From contig JAZSFC010000020.1 of NCBI GenBank assembly GCA_045531955.1, positions 1-64,000 on the forward strand: a stretch of 64,000 nt of DNA, in the 5' to 3' direction. Positions within the stretch are counted from its first letter, which is position 1. Each line of letters opens with the position of its first letter. Shown here piece by piece: positions 33,676 through 43,646 of the stretch. The DNA comes from SIG299 sp045531955. GTDB lineage: Bacteria; Bacillota; Clostridia; Lachnospirales; Lachnospiraceae. Under the pieces are notes generated by a model. That model ran no database searches, was not told the origin of the DNA, and saw nothing but the letters and a program-made list of their open reading frames with translations. The translations under genes were made by a program, and so were the position numbers.

Positions 33676-34537
33676 TTGCAGTATCCTTTCCTATATCCCG
33701 GTGTTCCACTTTTATACCATATTCCAGATTTCCTAACCTTTTGGTTATTGCATTTGCCAGAGTAACCGACCGGTGTTTTCCGCCTGTACATCCGATTGCC
33801 ACCACCAGTTGGTTCTTTCCCTCATTGATATAATTCGGAATCAGGAACTTTAACATATCTTCCAATTTATTCAAAAACATTCCTGCAGTTTCCGTCTGCA
33901 TGACATAGTCCTGCACTTCTTTTTCATTTCCGGTTTTATACTTCAGTTCCGGTACATAATACGGATTTGCCAAAAAACGCACATCAAACACTAAGTCTGC
34001 ATCTGCCGGTATTCCATATTTAAATCCAAAAGAAAGCACAGTAATCATAAAATTTCGGAAACCTGCATTTTCCACAAATATTTTGTCAATCTGCGCCTTT
34101 AATTCCCTTACCAGCAGCTGACTGGTATCTAAAATATAATCCGCCTGCTGTTTCAAAAAAGCAGTTCGTTCCCGTTCCTGGGCAATCCCGCTTTCTACAC
34201 GTCCGGACCCCGTCAGCGGATGAGTTCTTCTTGTTTCTTTATAACGTTTAATCAATACTTCATCGGAAGAATCCAAATACAGTATTTCATAAGGTTGCCG
34301 TTTTTCCTTCATTTGCTCCAAAAATGGCTCTAATTCTTCCAGGTTTTGACCGCTTCGAATGTCTACACCGATAGCAACCTTATCATATTGCCCGTGCTCC
34401 TGGAAGAGCAACTTTGCAAACTTGGATATTAAAGGCACCGGAAGATTATCTACACAGAAATATCCCGCATCCTCCAACATTTTTAAAGTTGATGATTTTC
34501 CTGCACCGGACATACCGGTAACAATTACAAATCTCAT
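33638..34537 (-). CDS. rapZ: RapZ/YvcJ-family nucleotide-binding protein
   Basis: P-loop protein of 299 residues, starting at ATG 34537 (GGGAGAAAATACT upstream). Walker A GMSGAGKSS (about 8-16), the early DNLP segment, the central SFGFKYG and a C-terminal GCTGGKHRSV (about 243-252) are family signatures. In E. coli RapZ steers decay of the sRNA GlmZ; in Bacillus YvcJ is a GTPase affecting competence. It overlaps whiA and follows murB by 31 bp. Confidence 0.94.
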   Translation of the reverse strand: MRFVIVTGMSGAGKSSTLKMLEDAGYFCVDNLPVPLISKFAKLLFQEHGQYDKVAIGVDIRSGQNLEELEPFLEQMKEKRQPYEILYLDSSDEVLIKRYKETRRTHPLTGSGRVESGIAQERERTAFLKQQADYILDTSQLLVRELKAQIDKIFVENAGFRNFMITVLSFGFKYGIPADADLVFDVRFLANPYYVPELKYKTGNEKEVQDYVMQTETAGMFLNKLEDMLKFLIPNYINEGKNQLVVAIGCTGGKHRSVTLANAITKRLGNLEYGIKVEHRDIGKDTANVVLRRSEEGTV

Positions 34538-34568
34538 AGTATTTTCTCCCAAACCGGACTATGTATTC

Positions 34569-35513
34569 TTAAAACTCCCCAAGAAAACGTACTTCCGGTT
34601 CCAATTCTACCTGGAATTTCTCTTTTACTGTCTTTTTGATATGCTGAATCAGTTCGTACACATCTGCAGCGGTTGCACCGCCTGCATTAATAACAAAACC
34701 TGCATGCTTTGTACTTACCATGGCGCCGCCCACTTTGTATCCGGACAGCCCCGCATCCTGAATTAGTTTGCCTGCAAAATATCCTTCCGGGCGTTTGAAA
34801 GTACTGCCGGCACTTGGATATTCCAGCGGTTGCTTTTCCTGTCTTGCCTTACGGTAGGACTCCATGGTTGCGAAAATCTGAAGCTTCGGACGCACCGTAA
34901 GCTTAAAATATGCTCTTAATACAATATCGCCGCTCTCCATCATCGCACTGTGACGATAAGACAGCTGTAATTCCTCTTTATCCAGTCGACGTATTTCACC
35001 ATCTTTTGTCATAACATCCGCGGCCACAATGGTATCCTTGATTTCTCCGCCGTAGGCTCCGGCATTCATTAACACCGCGCCGCCGACCGTACCCGGAATT
35101 CCGTTTGCAAATTCCAACCCGGTGAAGCCTTTTTTACCTGCACGCAAAGATAACGTAGCCAGCATAACACCGGCTCCCGCACATACATCGCAGACACCCA
35201 AATTAACGGATTCTTTCGCATTGATTTCTGCAAATTCCCCGGTCAGTCGAATAATAACACCCCGGACTCCTGCATCGGAAACCAGTAAATCACTGCCATT
35301 GCCAATGATATAATACGGTTCTGCCTGCTCTTTACAAAGAGCGATTACCTGCGTTAACTGTTCCACCGTATCCACCTGAACAAACCACTCTGCAGGCCCT
35401 CCCACACGAAAGGTGATATGTTTTGACATCGGCTCTTCAGGAAATACGTGGTCTGCACCCAAAAATTCCTGCAGTTTCCGAAGCATTATTTCTTTATTGG
35501 TTGTATTCCCCAT
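34569..35513 (-). CDS. murB: UDP-N-acetylenolpyruvoylglucosamine reductase MurB
   Basis: FAD-dependent second step of UDP-MurNAc synthesis. The 314-residue protein has the FAD-binding GNGSDLLVSD (about 66-75), GIPGTVGGAVLMNAGAYG (about 141-158) and the catalytic-Ser region SAGSTFKRP (about 233-241). It belongs to the Gram-positive type IIb layout. It lies in the hprK-glcK-murB-rapZ-whiA operon. Confidence 0.95.
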   Translation of the reverse strand: MGNTTNKEIMLRKLQEFLGADHVFPEEPMSKHITFRVGGPAEWFVQVDTVEQLTQVIALCKEQAEPYYIIGNGSDLLVSDAGVRGVIIRLTGEFAEINAKESVNLGVCDVCAGAGVMLATLSLRAGKKGFTGLEFANGIPGTVGGAVLMNAGAYGGEIKDTIVAADVMTKDGEIRRLDKEELQLSYRHSAMMESGDIVLRAYFKLTVRPKLQIFATMESYRKARQEKQPLEYPSAGSTFKRPEGYFAGKLIQDAGLSGYKVGGAMVSTKHAGFVINAGGATAADVYELIQHIKKTVKEKFQVELEPEVRFLGEF

Positions 35514-35555
35514 AATAATTCTCCTTGTTTTACAGCAAAGTCCCCCAAAACACCC

Positions 35556-36509
35556 CTATTTTGCAGTTACCTGGTCTAAAATCATTTTTGCACTACCGAA
35601 AATTCCCGCATCATTTCCTAAAGTTGCAAGGCAAAATTCCTTATTATACAGCGCTGAAAGCAGATTTTGGTTGTAGTGCTTCTTTAAGCCCTCGGTAAGA
35701 ATCTCTCCTGCCTTGGACACACCACCGCCGATAACAAATACCTGTGGGTCCACCGTTGCTGCCACATGCGTAAGTGCACCTGCCAAAATAGCACAAAGCT
35801 TATCTACCAAAGCAGCTGCCACAGCATCTCCAGCCTTTGCTTCATCAAAAATATTCTTTGCATATAAGTTTTCATATTTTCTGAGAGTGGTAGGAACATC
35901 GCTTGCTGCCAGTTCCTTTTTCGCCATGCGTACAATACCGGTTGCAGAAGCATACTGCTCCAGATGACCGTGACCGCCACAGCCGCACACATCGGTTTCT
36001 TCCGGATTGACAATCATATGGCCCAGTTCACCGCCGGCGCCATTGCTGCCTGCCCAGATTTTACCGTCTAAAATAATTCCTCCGCCAACACCGGTACCGA
36101 GTGTAATCATTACAACATCCTGATATCCCTGGCCGCCGCCCTTCCACATTTCGCCGAGAGCCGCCACATTTGCATCATTACCTGCTGCCACCGGAAGACC
36201 TACTAACTTGCTCATTTCTTCATTTACATTAAAGATACCCCAGCCAAGGTTTACACACTTAAGAACGGTTCCGTCACCCTTTACCGGTCCCGGCACACCA
36301 ATACCTACACCAAGCACTGCGGACTTATCAATTTTCTTTTCCGCAAGCTTAGCATTAATGGTATTTGCAATATCTCCCAAAATGGAAGCGCCGCTGTTTT
36401 CCTTATTTGTTCTGATTTCCCATTTATCAAGTACGGTACCTTCTGCGGTAAATAATCCGCATTTTACGGTGGTTCCGCCAACATCAATACCAAATACGTA
36501 ATTTTCCAT
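35556..36509 (-). CDS. glcK: ROK-family glucokinase
   Basis: Phosphorylates glucose taken up without the PTS. The 317-residue ROK protein has the N-terminal ATP loop GIDVGGTTVKCGLF (about 5-18), a catalytic Asp in AAGNDANVAALGE (about 108-120), and the zinc motif CGCGGHGHLEQ (about 174-184), where His replaces the third Cys of the commonest form. Position next to hprK groups two carbon-status genes. Confidence 0.93.
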   Translation of the reverse strand: MENYVFGIDVGGTTVKCGLFTAEGTVLDKWEIRTNKENSGASILGDIANTINAKLAEKKIDKSAVLGVGIGVPGPVKGDGTVLKCVNLGWGIFNVNEEMSKLVGLPVAAGNDANVAALGEMWKGGGQGYQDVVMITLGTGVGGGIILDGKIWAGSNGAGGELGHMIVNPEETDVCGCGGHGHLEQYASATGIVRMAKKELAASDVPTTLRKYENLYAKNIFDEAKAGDAVAAALVDKLCAILAGALTHVAATVDPQVFVIGGGVSKAGEILTEGLKKHYNQNLLSALYNKEFCLATLGNDAGIFGSAKMILDQVTAK

Positions 36510-36539
36510 GATTTTTCTCCCTATATAATCTACAAACTC

Positions 36540-37466
36540 TTAGTTTTTCTTCATCAAGTTACTTGTTACACGGTTATACAATTCCTGTGCCGCATTATAT
36601 CCCATCTTCTTCTGACGGTAATTAACCGCTGCAGATTCACAGATAATAGCAAGGTTACGTCCCGGACGGATCGGAAGGTCATGGCACACTACCTTGTTAC
36701 CGAGGAACTCGGTATACTGATCCTGCAGACCCATACGGTCATATTCCTTATTTCTGTCCCACTCTTCCAAACGGATTACCAGGTCGATAGACTGGGTATT
36801 CTTTACACTTTCTACACCAAACAATGCCTTAACATCTACTATACCTATGCCGCGAAGTTCAATGAAATGTCTGGTAATGTCCGGAGCGGAACCGATTAAC
36901 GTATCATCGGATACCTTCTTAATTTCTACTACGTCATCGGATACCAGACGGTGTCCTCTCTTGATTAACTCCAACGCAGCCTCACTCTTACCGATACCGC
37001 TTTCACCGGTAATAAGAATACCTTCACCGTATACATCAACCAATACACCATGAATGGAAATACGCGGTGCCAGTTCTACCTTTAACCAGCGGATTACTTC
37101 ACCCATAAAATCGGAAGTGGATTTTGCTGTTTGGAAAATCGGAACATTATATTCCACCGCCAGCTTTAATAACTCTTCGCGAACCGGAAGGTTACGACAG
37201 AATACAATACAAGGAATCTTGTGGCTCATGAGTTTTCTCATAATACCGCTGCCATGGTCTGCTTCCATTTTTTCCATATAAGCATATTCCACATTACCAA
37301 TAATCTGCACACGGTCATAATTGAAGTAATCAAAAAATCCGGCCAGCTGCAGGGCAGGACGGTTTACTTCCGGCTGAGATAACAGAATCGGTGTAATATC
37401 AATCTCCGGCGTAAGGTTTACAAGCTTCATCTTTTCTACCAGCTTTGTTAATTCTACGGTATACAT
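36540..37466 (-). CDS. hprK: HPr kinase/phosphorylase HprK
   Basis: Bifunctional enzyme that phosphorylates and dephosphorylates Ser46 of HPr to signal carbon status to CcpA. The 308-residue protein has the Walker A loop GESGIGKSE (about 153-161), LVSDDVVEI just after it, and the C-terminal HPrK/P signature IELRGIGIVDV (about 200-210). It lies 75 bp after uvrC. A Crh-like HPr with intact Ser46 is encoded 4 kb downstream in the same operon. Confidence 0.96.
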   Translation of the reverse strand: MYTVELTKLVEKMKLVNLTPEIDITPILLSQPEVNRPALQLAGFFDYFNYDRVQIIGNVEYAYMEKMEADHGSGIMRKLMSHKIPCIVFCRNLPVREELLKLAVEYNVPIFQTAKSTSDFMGEVIRWLKVELAPRISIHGVLVDVYGEGILITGESGIGKSEAALELIKRGHRLVSDDVVEIKKVSDDTLIGSAPDITRHFIELRGIGIVDVKALFGVESVKNTQSIDLVIRLEEWDRNKEYDRMGLQDQYTEFLGNKVVCHDLPIRPGRNLAIICESAAVNYRQKKMGYNAAQELYNRVTSNLMKKN

Positions 37467-37541
37467 GTGGGTTCTCCTTTTTATTTTACATAATTAATCT
37501 TTATTTTATCACAACCACCTTGGAACTGCAACGAGGAAAAA

Positions 37542-39428
37542 CTATTCTTCTTTAGAATGAAGGAAATCATATACTGCCTGTGCTGCCCGTATATTCATAG
37601 AAGGCAGTTTTGCCAGTTCCTCTACTTCTGCCTGTTTCAGCGCTTCTAAAGAACCGTAATGCTTCATCAAGGTTCTTCTTCTGGCACCTCCCACGTCCGG
37701 AATGTCATCCAAAACGGAACGTGTCTGGGCCTTTCCTCTGAGAGAGCGGTGATACTCAATGGCAAAACGGTGGGTTTCATCCTGAATTCTTGTAATCAGA
37801 TGAAATCCTTCGCTCCTTGTATCAATCGGTATTTCTATATTATTATAGTACAAACCTCTGGTTCTATGATTATCATCCTTTACCATACCGCACACAGGAA
37901 TCGACAATTTCTGCTCTGCCAATACTTCCAGGGCAATATTTACCTGACCACGGCCACCATCCATCAGAATCAAATCCGGAAGTCTGGTAAAGCTTCCCAT
38001 TTCTGCTACTGCTTCCTTACTGTCTGTTTTGTAAGTTTCCTGTAATTCCTGCAATTCCCGTTTTGCATGCTCGAAACGTCTGGTTAACACTTCCTTCATG
38101 CTGGCATAGTCATCCGGACCCGCAATGGTTTTTGTTTTAAACTTGCGGTAATCTGCCTTCTTGGGTTTACCCCCTTCAAACACTACCATGGAAGCAACAT
38201 TTTCAAAACCACTGGTGTTGGAAATGTCAAAAGCCTCGATACGGTGCAGATTTTCCATTTCCAGCCATCCTGCAATTTCTTTCAATGCGCCCTTTGTCCT
38301 CTTTTCCTGCTCAGCAATCCGTTCGGAATCTTTCTGAAGCACAAAGGAAGCATTTTTCTCCGCCAATTCCACCAAGCGTTCCTTGGAACCTTTTTTCGGA
38401 ATAACAATGCGGACCTTTTTCCCTCTTTTTGCCGTTAACCAGCTTTCCAAAAGTTCCAGGTCATCCGTATCATTCGACAGCAGTAGTTCCTTGGGAACAT
38501 GAGGTGTTCCGGAATAGAACTGTTTTATGAAATTGGCCATGACAGTACTTCTCTCTTCGCTTTCTACACCTGTAAGATAGAAATGCTCCCTGCCTACCAT
38601 TTTACCGTTTCTGACAAAAAACACCTGGGCTACCGCCTCATCTCCCGCTGTGGCAAAGGCAATAATATCCCGTTCCACACTCATATCATCATCTGCCTTC
38701 TGTTTTTCTGCCAGACGCTTTACACTAAACAGTAAGTCCCGGTACTCCGCTGCCTTTTCAAATTCCATTTCTTCAGAGAATTTCATCATCTGCTGCTCCA
38801 GGCGCTTGGTAATCAGCGTATAGTTCCCGTTTAAAAACTCTTCTACCTGCCCGATATTTTCCCGGTATTCTTCCTTGGAAATATATCCTTGACACGGAGC
38901 CTTGCATTGGCCCATGTGATAATATAAGCACGGGCGTTCTTTTCCCGTATCTCTAGGTAAAACCTTATTGCAACTACGGATAAAATAGGTTTTCTTCAGT
39001 AAATCAATGGAATCATGAACCGCCTGTGCACTGGTATACGGGCCAAAATACTTTGCTTTATCCTTCTTCCGTTCTCTGGCAAGCATAATCCGCGGATACT
39101 CTTCATTTACCGTTACCCGTATGTACGGATAGTGCTTGTCATCCTTTAGCATGGTGTTGTACTTCGGCTGATGCTCCTTAATCAGATTGCACTCCAAAAT
39201 CAGAGCTTCCATTTCCGAATCCACTACAATGTACTCAAACCAGGAAATCTGCTCCACCATACGTTGAATTTTTGGTGATTTTCCCCGGCTGCTTTGGAAA
39301 TATTGCCGCACCCGGTTCTTTAACACCACCGCTTTTCCCACATATATAATTGTATCATTTTTGTCATGCATGAGATAAACTCCCGGTTTATCCGGGAGTT
39401 TACGCAATTCTTCTTCGATATTAAACAT
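37542..39428 (-). CDS. uvrC: Excinuclease ABC subunit C (UvrC)
   Basis: Makes the dual incisions in nucleotide excision repair. The 628-residue protein starts at ATG 39428, overlapping the ftsH stop by 8 bp. It has the N-terminal GIY-YIG domain (PGVYLMHDKNDTIIYVGKA, about 14-32), a UVR UvrB-binding motif (EMEFEKAAEYRDLL, about 205), the RNase H-like C-terminal endonuclease with MDGGRGQV (about 480) and terminal HhH motifs. Confidence 0.96.
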   Translation of the reverse strand: MFNIEEELRKLPDKPGVYLMHDKNDTIIYVGKAVVLKNRVRQYFQSSRGKSPKIQRMVEQISWFEYIVVDSEMEALILECNLIKEHQPKYNTMLKDDKHYPYIRVTVNEEYPRIMLARERKKDKAKYFGPYTSAQAVHDSIDLLKKTYFIRSCNKVLPRDTGKERPCLYYHMGQCKAPCQGYISKEEYRENIGQVEEFLNGNYTLITKRLEQQMMKFSEEMEFEKAAEYRDLLFSVKRLAEKQKADDDMSVERDIIAFATAGDEAVAQVFFVRNGKMVGREHFYLTGVESEERSTVMANFIKQFYSGTPHVPKELLLSNDTDDLELLESWLTAKRGKKVRIVIPKKGSKERLVELAEKNASFVLQKDSERIAEQEKRTKGALKEIAGWLEMENLHRIEAFDISNTSGFENVASMVVFEGGKPKKADYRKFKTKTIAGPDDYASMKEVLTRRFEHAKRELQELQETYKTDSKEAVAEMGSFTRLPDLILMDGGRGQVNIALEVLAEQKLSIPVCGMVKDDNHRTRGLYYNNIEIPIDTRSEGFHLITRIQDETHRFAIEYHRSLRGKAQTRSVLDDIPDVGGARRRTLMKHYGSLEALKQAEVEELAKLPSMNIRAAQAVYDFLHSKEE

Positions 39429-41481
39429 TGTTTTCCTCATTTGAAGTATCGCCTGCGATAATAATTTGCTCATCAAGCAGAACATCAATCTTCGGCTGAT
39501 CCAGTGTTACCTCTGCAGCTTGTTCTTCTTCTGATGCTTTTTCTTCGTCTGCCACATCATCTTTACCGGTTACTCTATTATAAATTTCCACAAATTCCTT
39601 ACCGGTGATACTTTCCTTTTCACACAGGAATTCTGCGATTTCCTTCACTACATGCTGATTTTCTTCCAACAGAGCCTTCGCCTGCTTGTAGCACTCTTTC
39701 ATCAGAGCTCTGAGTTCCCGGTCTACCTCGGCAGCCGTTTCGTCACCGCACTGCATTACTGCCCTGCCGTCTAAATACTGGTTTTCCACCGTTTCCAGCC
39801 CAACCATGCCAAAGGTATCGGACATACCGTAACGGGTAATCATTGCTCTGGCAATGCGGGTAGCCTGCTCAATATCATTGGCAGCACCGGTAGTAATCTG
39901 CCCAAAGAAAATTTCTTCAGATGCACGGCCGGCACAGAAGGTAACAATTCTTGTAATCATCTCATCCTTGGTCATGAGATACTTTTCTTCCTCCGGAGCC
40001 TGTAATACATAACCAAGGGACCCCATGGTACGCGGTACTATGGTAATTTTCTGCACCGGTTCGGAGGATTCCTTCTTTAACATACTAATCATGGCATGAC
40101 CTACCTCATGATAAGCCACCACCCTTTTTTCTTCTTTACTTAAAATGCGGTCTTTCTTTTCTTTACCGGCGATTACTACTTCCACAGATTCAAATAAATC
40201 TTCCTGGGTAACGTATTTTCTGCCGCACTTTACCGCTAAAATAGCAGCTTCATTAATCATATTGGCAAGATCGGAACCCACCGCACCGGAAGTTGCCAAA
40301 GCAATAGCTTCCAGGTCTACAGAATCATGCAGTAATACATTTTTGGCATGTACCTTTAATACTTCCAAACGACCCTTTAAATCCGGCTTATCCACAATCA
40401 CGCGGCGGTCAAAACGTCCCGGACGAAGGAGTGCCTTATCCAGTACCTCCGGGCGGTTGGTCGCCGCCAAAATAACGATACCCTTAGAAGTATCAAAACC
40501 ATCCATTTCCGCTAATAACTGATTTAATGTCTGTTCACGTTCGTCATTGCCGCCGTAACGGGAATCTCTGCTCTTACCAATAGCATCGATTTCATCAATG
40601 AAAATAATACACGGTGCCATTGCCTGAGCCTGCTTAAATAAATCGCGGACACGGGATGCACCCACGCCTACGTACATTTCCACAAAATCAGAACCGGACA
40701 GAGAGAAAAACGGAACCTTGGCTTCACCTGCCACCGCCTTGGCAAGCAGGGTTTTACCGGTACCCGGAGGACCTACCAGCAAGGCGCCTTTTGGTAATTT
40801 TGCACCAATTTCCGCATACTTTTGCGGATTGTGAAGAAAATCTACCAATTCACGGATGGAGTCCTTTGCCTCTTCCTGACCGGCTACATCCTTAAAAGTA
40901 ACACCGGTTTCCTTTTCCACATATACCTTGGCCGTGCTCTTCCCGACACCCATCATGCCGCCGGCTTTTCCCATCATACGTGTCAGGGAGAAGGACAGTA
41001 AGATAAACATCAGCAGAGGGAAACCAATATTTACCAAAAGGCTTAAAATTACCGATGAGGTATCCTCCACCACACGAATATATTCTACTTCTGCCTCTTC
41101 CAAGCGCTGTTGTAAAAGGTTACCGTCTTCTAAAAGACCGGTGTAATAGGTAAAGGTCATTCCAAACAAACCACTGTTTTCATATGGCTGATTCTTTGGA
41201 AAAATCAAAAGTCTTCCGTTATCTGCATTTACTTCTACCCGTGCAATCTTATCCTCTTCCAAATACTGTATAAACTCATTATAGGTAATCTCTTCTGTAG
41301 ACTTACTCTCCATGTCGTTCATTACCCACATAAACCCGATAATCATTATCAGGGCAGAAATCATGGATATCAGCAGGGACATTTTATTTGTATTTTTGCG
41401 GTTGTTATCATCCCCACCGCTATTCCCGTTATTTCCGCCGGTATTCCGGTTATTCATCGAATTGCGATTATTGTCACTCAT
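39421..41481 (-). CDS. ftsH: ATP-dependent zinc metalloprotease FtsH
   Basis: Membrane AAA protease of 686 residues. An Asn/Gly-rich N-terminal tail precedes helix 1 (about 33-51); helix 2 is at about 145-165. Walker A GPPGTGKT (about 237), Walker B FIDEIDAIG (about 295) and the zinc motif HEVGH (about 460-464) are intact; Val replaces the usual Ala in HEAGH. The acidic C-terminal tail of about 60 residues is longer than average. It begins the ftsH-uvrC-hprK transcript. Confidence 0.95.
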   Translation of the reverse strand: MSDNNRNSMNNRNTGGNNGNSGGDDNNRKNTNKMSLLISMISALIMIIGFMWVMNDMESKSTEEITYNEFIQYLEEDKIARVEVNADNGRLLIFPKNQPYENSGLFGMTFTYYTGLLEDGNLLQQRLEEAEVEYIRVVEDTSSVILSLLVNIGFPLLMFILLSFSLTRMMGKAGGMMGVGKSTAKVYVEKETGVTFKDVAGQEEAKDSIRELVDFLHNPQKYAEIGAKLPKGALLVGPPGTGKTLLAKAVAGEAKVPFFSLSGSDFVEMYVGVGASRVRDLFKQAQAMAPCIIFIDEIDAIGKSRDSRYGGNDEREQTLNQLLAEMDGFDTSKGIVILAATNRPEVLDKALLRPGRFDRRVIVDKPDLKGRLEVLKVHAKNVLLHDSVDLEAIALATSGAVGSDLANMINEAAILAVKCGRKYVTQEDLFESVEVVIAGKEKKDRILSKEEKRVVAYHEVGHAMISMLKKESSEPVQKITIVPRTMGSLGYVLQAPEEEKYLMTKDEMITRIVTFCAGRASEEIFFGQITTGAANDIEQATRIARAMITRYGMSDTFGMVGLETVENQYLDGRAVMQCGDETAAEVDRELRALMKECYKQAKALLEENQHVVKEIAEFLCEKESITGKEFVEIYNRVTGKDDVADEEKASEEEQAAEVTLDQPKIDVLLDEQIIIAGDTSNEENNV

Positions 41482-41642
41482 AGTATTCCTCCAGGCAATT
41501 TCTTTCTATAGTATTTTCGGATTTGCTCCGAATTATATTCTTTCGCATAATGTATTATACTGGGAAGTTCCTTGGAAAATCAATAGCTTCCTTCTAAAAT
41601 TTAAGTAAAATTCACAAATTTCCTCTTTTTTATAAAAATAAT
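41482..41642 (-). promoter_or_regulatory. ftsH promoter and leader
   Basis: On the minus strand: TTGATT (41578-41583), 18 bp, TATAAT (41554-41559). A second TATAAT-like hexamer sits at 41532-41537. A small hairpin in the leader (TTCGGA / TCCGAA arms with a 5-nt loop, 41517-41533) lies between the promoter and the GGAGG ribosome-binding site. Confidence 0.65.
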
Positions 41643-41674
41643 CCCTCTGCATTGCTCATACACAAAGCAGAGGG
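41643..41674 (-). terminator. Terminator of the second flagellar operon
   Basis: CCCTCTGC / GCAGAGGG arms enclose a 16-nt loop, and on the minus strand a ATTATTTTTAT tail follows. It lies 20 bp after the Maf-like gene stop and upstream of ftsH. Confidence 0.85.
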
Positions 41675-41693
41675 AACTTTTCATTTCAAAACG

Positions 41694-42587
41694 CTATTTA
41701 CGAAGAGTGAACAATGCACTCTGTGCCTGTACAGACGGCATATGTAAACATACCGCCTCACGTTCCTGCAGATTTTCCACACGCCCATGCCATGCGGCAC
41801 CATCTTCGTCATAACAAATGGAAATCCGTCCGTTTTCCAAAAGTTTTTTCAATGGCGAAAACGCACAGGCCAGTTTTAAAATCTGACCGTTGTTCTCATA
41901 TACATCTATCTTGGCTTCCGGCTTCTGCTTTGCCAGTTCTGCCACGTGGTAGCCTAAGCCAAACCCTTTTATCAAATAGGTATCCGCATCCTGTTTTGCA
42001 AAGCTCCGGGCTGTAAAAAATGCTTCCAATCCAACCTTATGATTAGAATGCAAATATACCGAGCCACGGTCGGTTCCCATCGCTACCGTCATCAAACCGC
42101 AGGAAGTTACTTCCACGCGATAGCCCTGTTCCAATAATTCTTCCGGATTTAACGGTGTTTCAAATAAACGTTCCGGATTTTCTGTACCACCGGCCCGTAA
42201 TTTTTCTGTCATGGCAGCACATTGTTCCTGATACATTGTTTCTGAGAAAAAGGCATAATCCTCTTTCTTCATAATCAGTTCCTGTACATTGCAAATCAAG
42301 GTACTCAGCTGTAATTCCAGCAAATCCGCCAGTAACACATAGTCTTCCGCATGACTTGCCTCCAGAATTCCTTCCAGCATTTCCATCAGGGAATCCGTCG
42401 ATACCAGTTCAAAATATTCTTTATCGCCGATAATACCATCTATTACATGACGCATTTTCTCAGAAACATCCGGCATCAACTCCAAAGCTTCCTGATATTC
42501 CTGCTCTCTGAAATACACCACTGCTTTGTCTACAATATCCAGTAATTCTACATTGGTTTGGAATAATTTCTTTATTTCTGCTGTCAT
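41694..42587 (-). CDS. Maf-like (motility accessory factor related) protein, short form
   Basis: The 297-residue protein has a helical N-terminal half and a C-terminal half with SVYLHSNHKVGLEAFFTA and LIKGFGLGYHVAEL (about residues 178-222), which resemble the nucleotide-binding N-terminal part of Maf/DUF115 flagellin glycosyltransferases. It lacks the rest of a full Maf (about 600 residues). As the last gene of the flagellar sigma-28 unit, next to a glycosyltransferase, it probably takes part in flagellin glycosylation, but this is an inference from weak similarity. Confidence 0.55.
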   Translation of the reverse strand: MTAEIKKLFQTNVELLDIVDKAVVYFREQEYQEALELMPDVSEKMRHVIDGIIGDKEYFELVSTDSLMEMLEGILEASHAEDYVLLADLLELQLSTLICNVQELIMKKEDYAFFSETMYQEQCAAMTEKLRAGGTENPERLFETPLNPEELLEQGYRVEVTSCGLMTVAMGTDRGSVYLHSNHKVGLEAFFTARSFAKQDADTYLIKGFGLGYHVAELAKQKPEAKIDVYENNGQILKLACAFSPLKKLLENGRISICYDEDGAAWHGRVENLQEREAVCLHMPSVQAQSALFTLRK

Positions 42588-42614
42588 CCCTGATTACCTC
42601 CCGTCACATGCCTG

Positions 42615-43619
42615 CTATTCCAGCATATGTTCCAGCCGCAAAGCCTCTTCTTTTAGCTCCAGCTGATTTAGCAACCGAATTGCCTGCCGGAGTGCTGTTT
42701 CTCCGCCATACCGGACGCAGACATAACATTCTGCTTCCAATGCTGCTTTCTTATACCAGAGTATTGCTTCCTCTAATTTATCAAGAGCTTCATAATACTC
42801 TCCCAACAAATAGAACAATTCTGCTGCCGGAGCAGGATTTAGTGCAACCTCATTTAAAATCACGGAAAGCAACTGCTCCTGCTTCTGTTCCATAGCATAA
42901 TACTTTGCCAAAACGCAAATTGCTTCCGTTCGTGCTTCAGTCGTAGTCGCCTGTGATGTTCGTTGCTCAAACCACGAAGCCGCCGCTTCAAAATCTGCCT
43001 TAGTTCCGGAAATAAACAGTTCCTTGGCATACATACTATATAAGCGTTCTGATAAATATCCTGTTTTTTTCAGTTCCCGCTGCATCTCTTCGAAATCCCT
43101 GCCGGAATGCATACTCTGAGGACGGTGCTGTATTTCTATGTCACTGCTGTAAACCAACGGATATAACGCTACCGTTTCATGAATCGGGTCAATCCATCTA
43201 AATTCCCGTAACCGCTTAAATAATTTTGGTCTTGGCTCCTTTATATAATTGTAAACCATGTTACAATCTTCCGGATTTACATAAATCATTTCCACGATTT
43301 CTATTTCCGGAAGCAGCGCTTGCTTTAACTGCAAAAACTTCTGACGGTCAGTTTCTTCCAAGACCTCATCGGCATCTGCGGAATAAATATAGTCCTTCGT
43401 TGCCTTGGAAAAGGCGAAATTTCTTGCTGCCGCAAAGTCATGAATCCACGCAAAATCATATATTCTACTTGTGTAGTTTGATGCGATTTCTTTTGTGCGG
43501 TCTGTGGAACCGGTGTCCACGATTACAATTTCATCTGCAATTTCCCGCAATGAATCCAGACAACGTGCCAAAACTGCTTCTTCATTTTTTACGATCATAC
43601 AAACGCTGATACTGGCCAT
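42615..43619 (-). CDS. Family 2 glycosyltransferase with C-terminal TPR
   Basis: The 334-residue protein begins with a GT2 fold: SVCMIVKNEEAVLARCLDSL (about residues 4-23), VDTGSTDRT, and the metal-binding SADADE (about 78-83). From about residue 185 helical TPR-like repeats follow. This architecture is common in SunS/Maf-associated and flagellin-modifying enzymes. Its place inside the flagellar operon suggests it modifies flagellin or the adjacent secreted protein. Confidence 0.8.
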   Translation of the reverse strand: MASISVCMIVKNEEAVLARCLDSLREIADEIVIVDTGSTDRTKEIASNYTSRIYDFAWIHDFAAARNFAFSKATKDYIYSADADEVLEETDRQKFLQLKQALLPEIEIVEMIYVNPEDCNMVYNYIKEPRPKLFKRLREFRWIDPIHETVALYPLVYSSDIEIQHRPQSMHSGRDFEEMQRELKKTGYLSERLYSMYAKELFISGTKADFEAAASWFEQRTSQATTTEARTEAICVLAKYYAMEQKQEQLLSVILNEVALNPAPAAELFYLLGEYYEALDKLEEAILWYKKAALEAECYVCVRYGGETALRQAIRLLNQLELKEEALRLEHMLE

Positions 43620-43646
43620 TTTTATCTCCGTTGCGTGTTTTATTAA

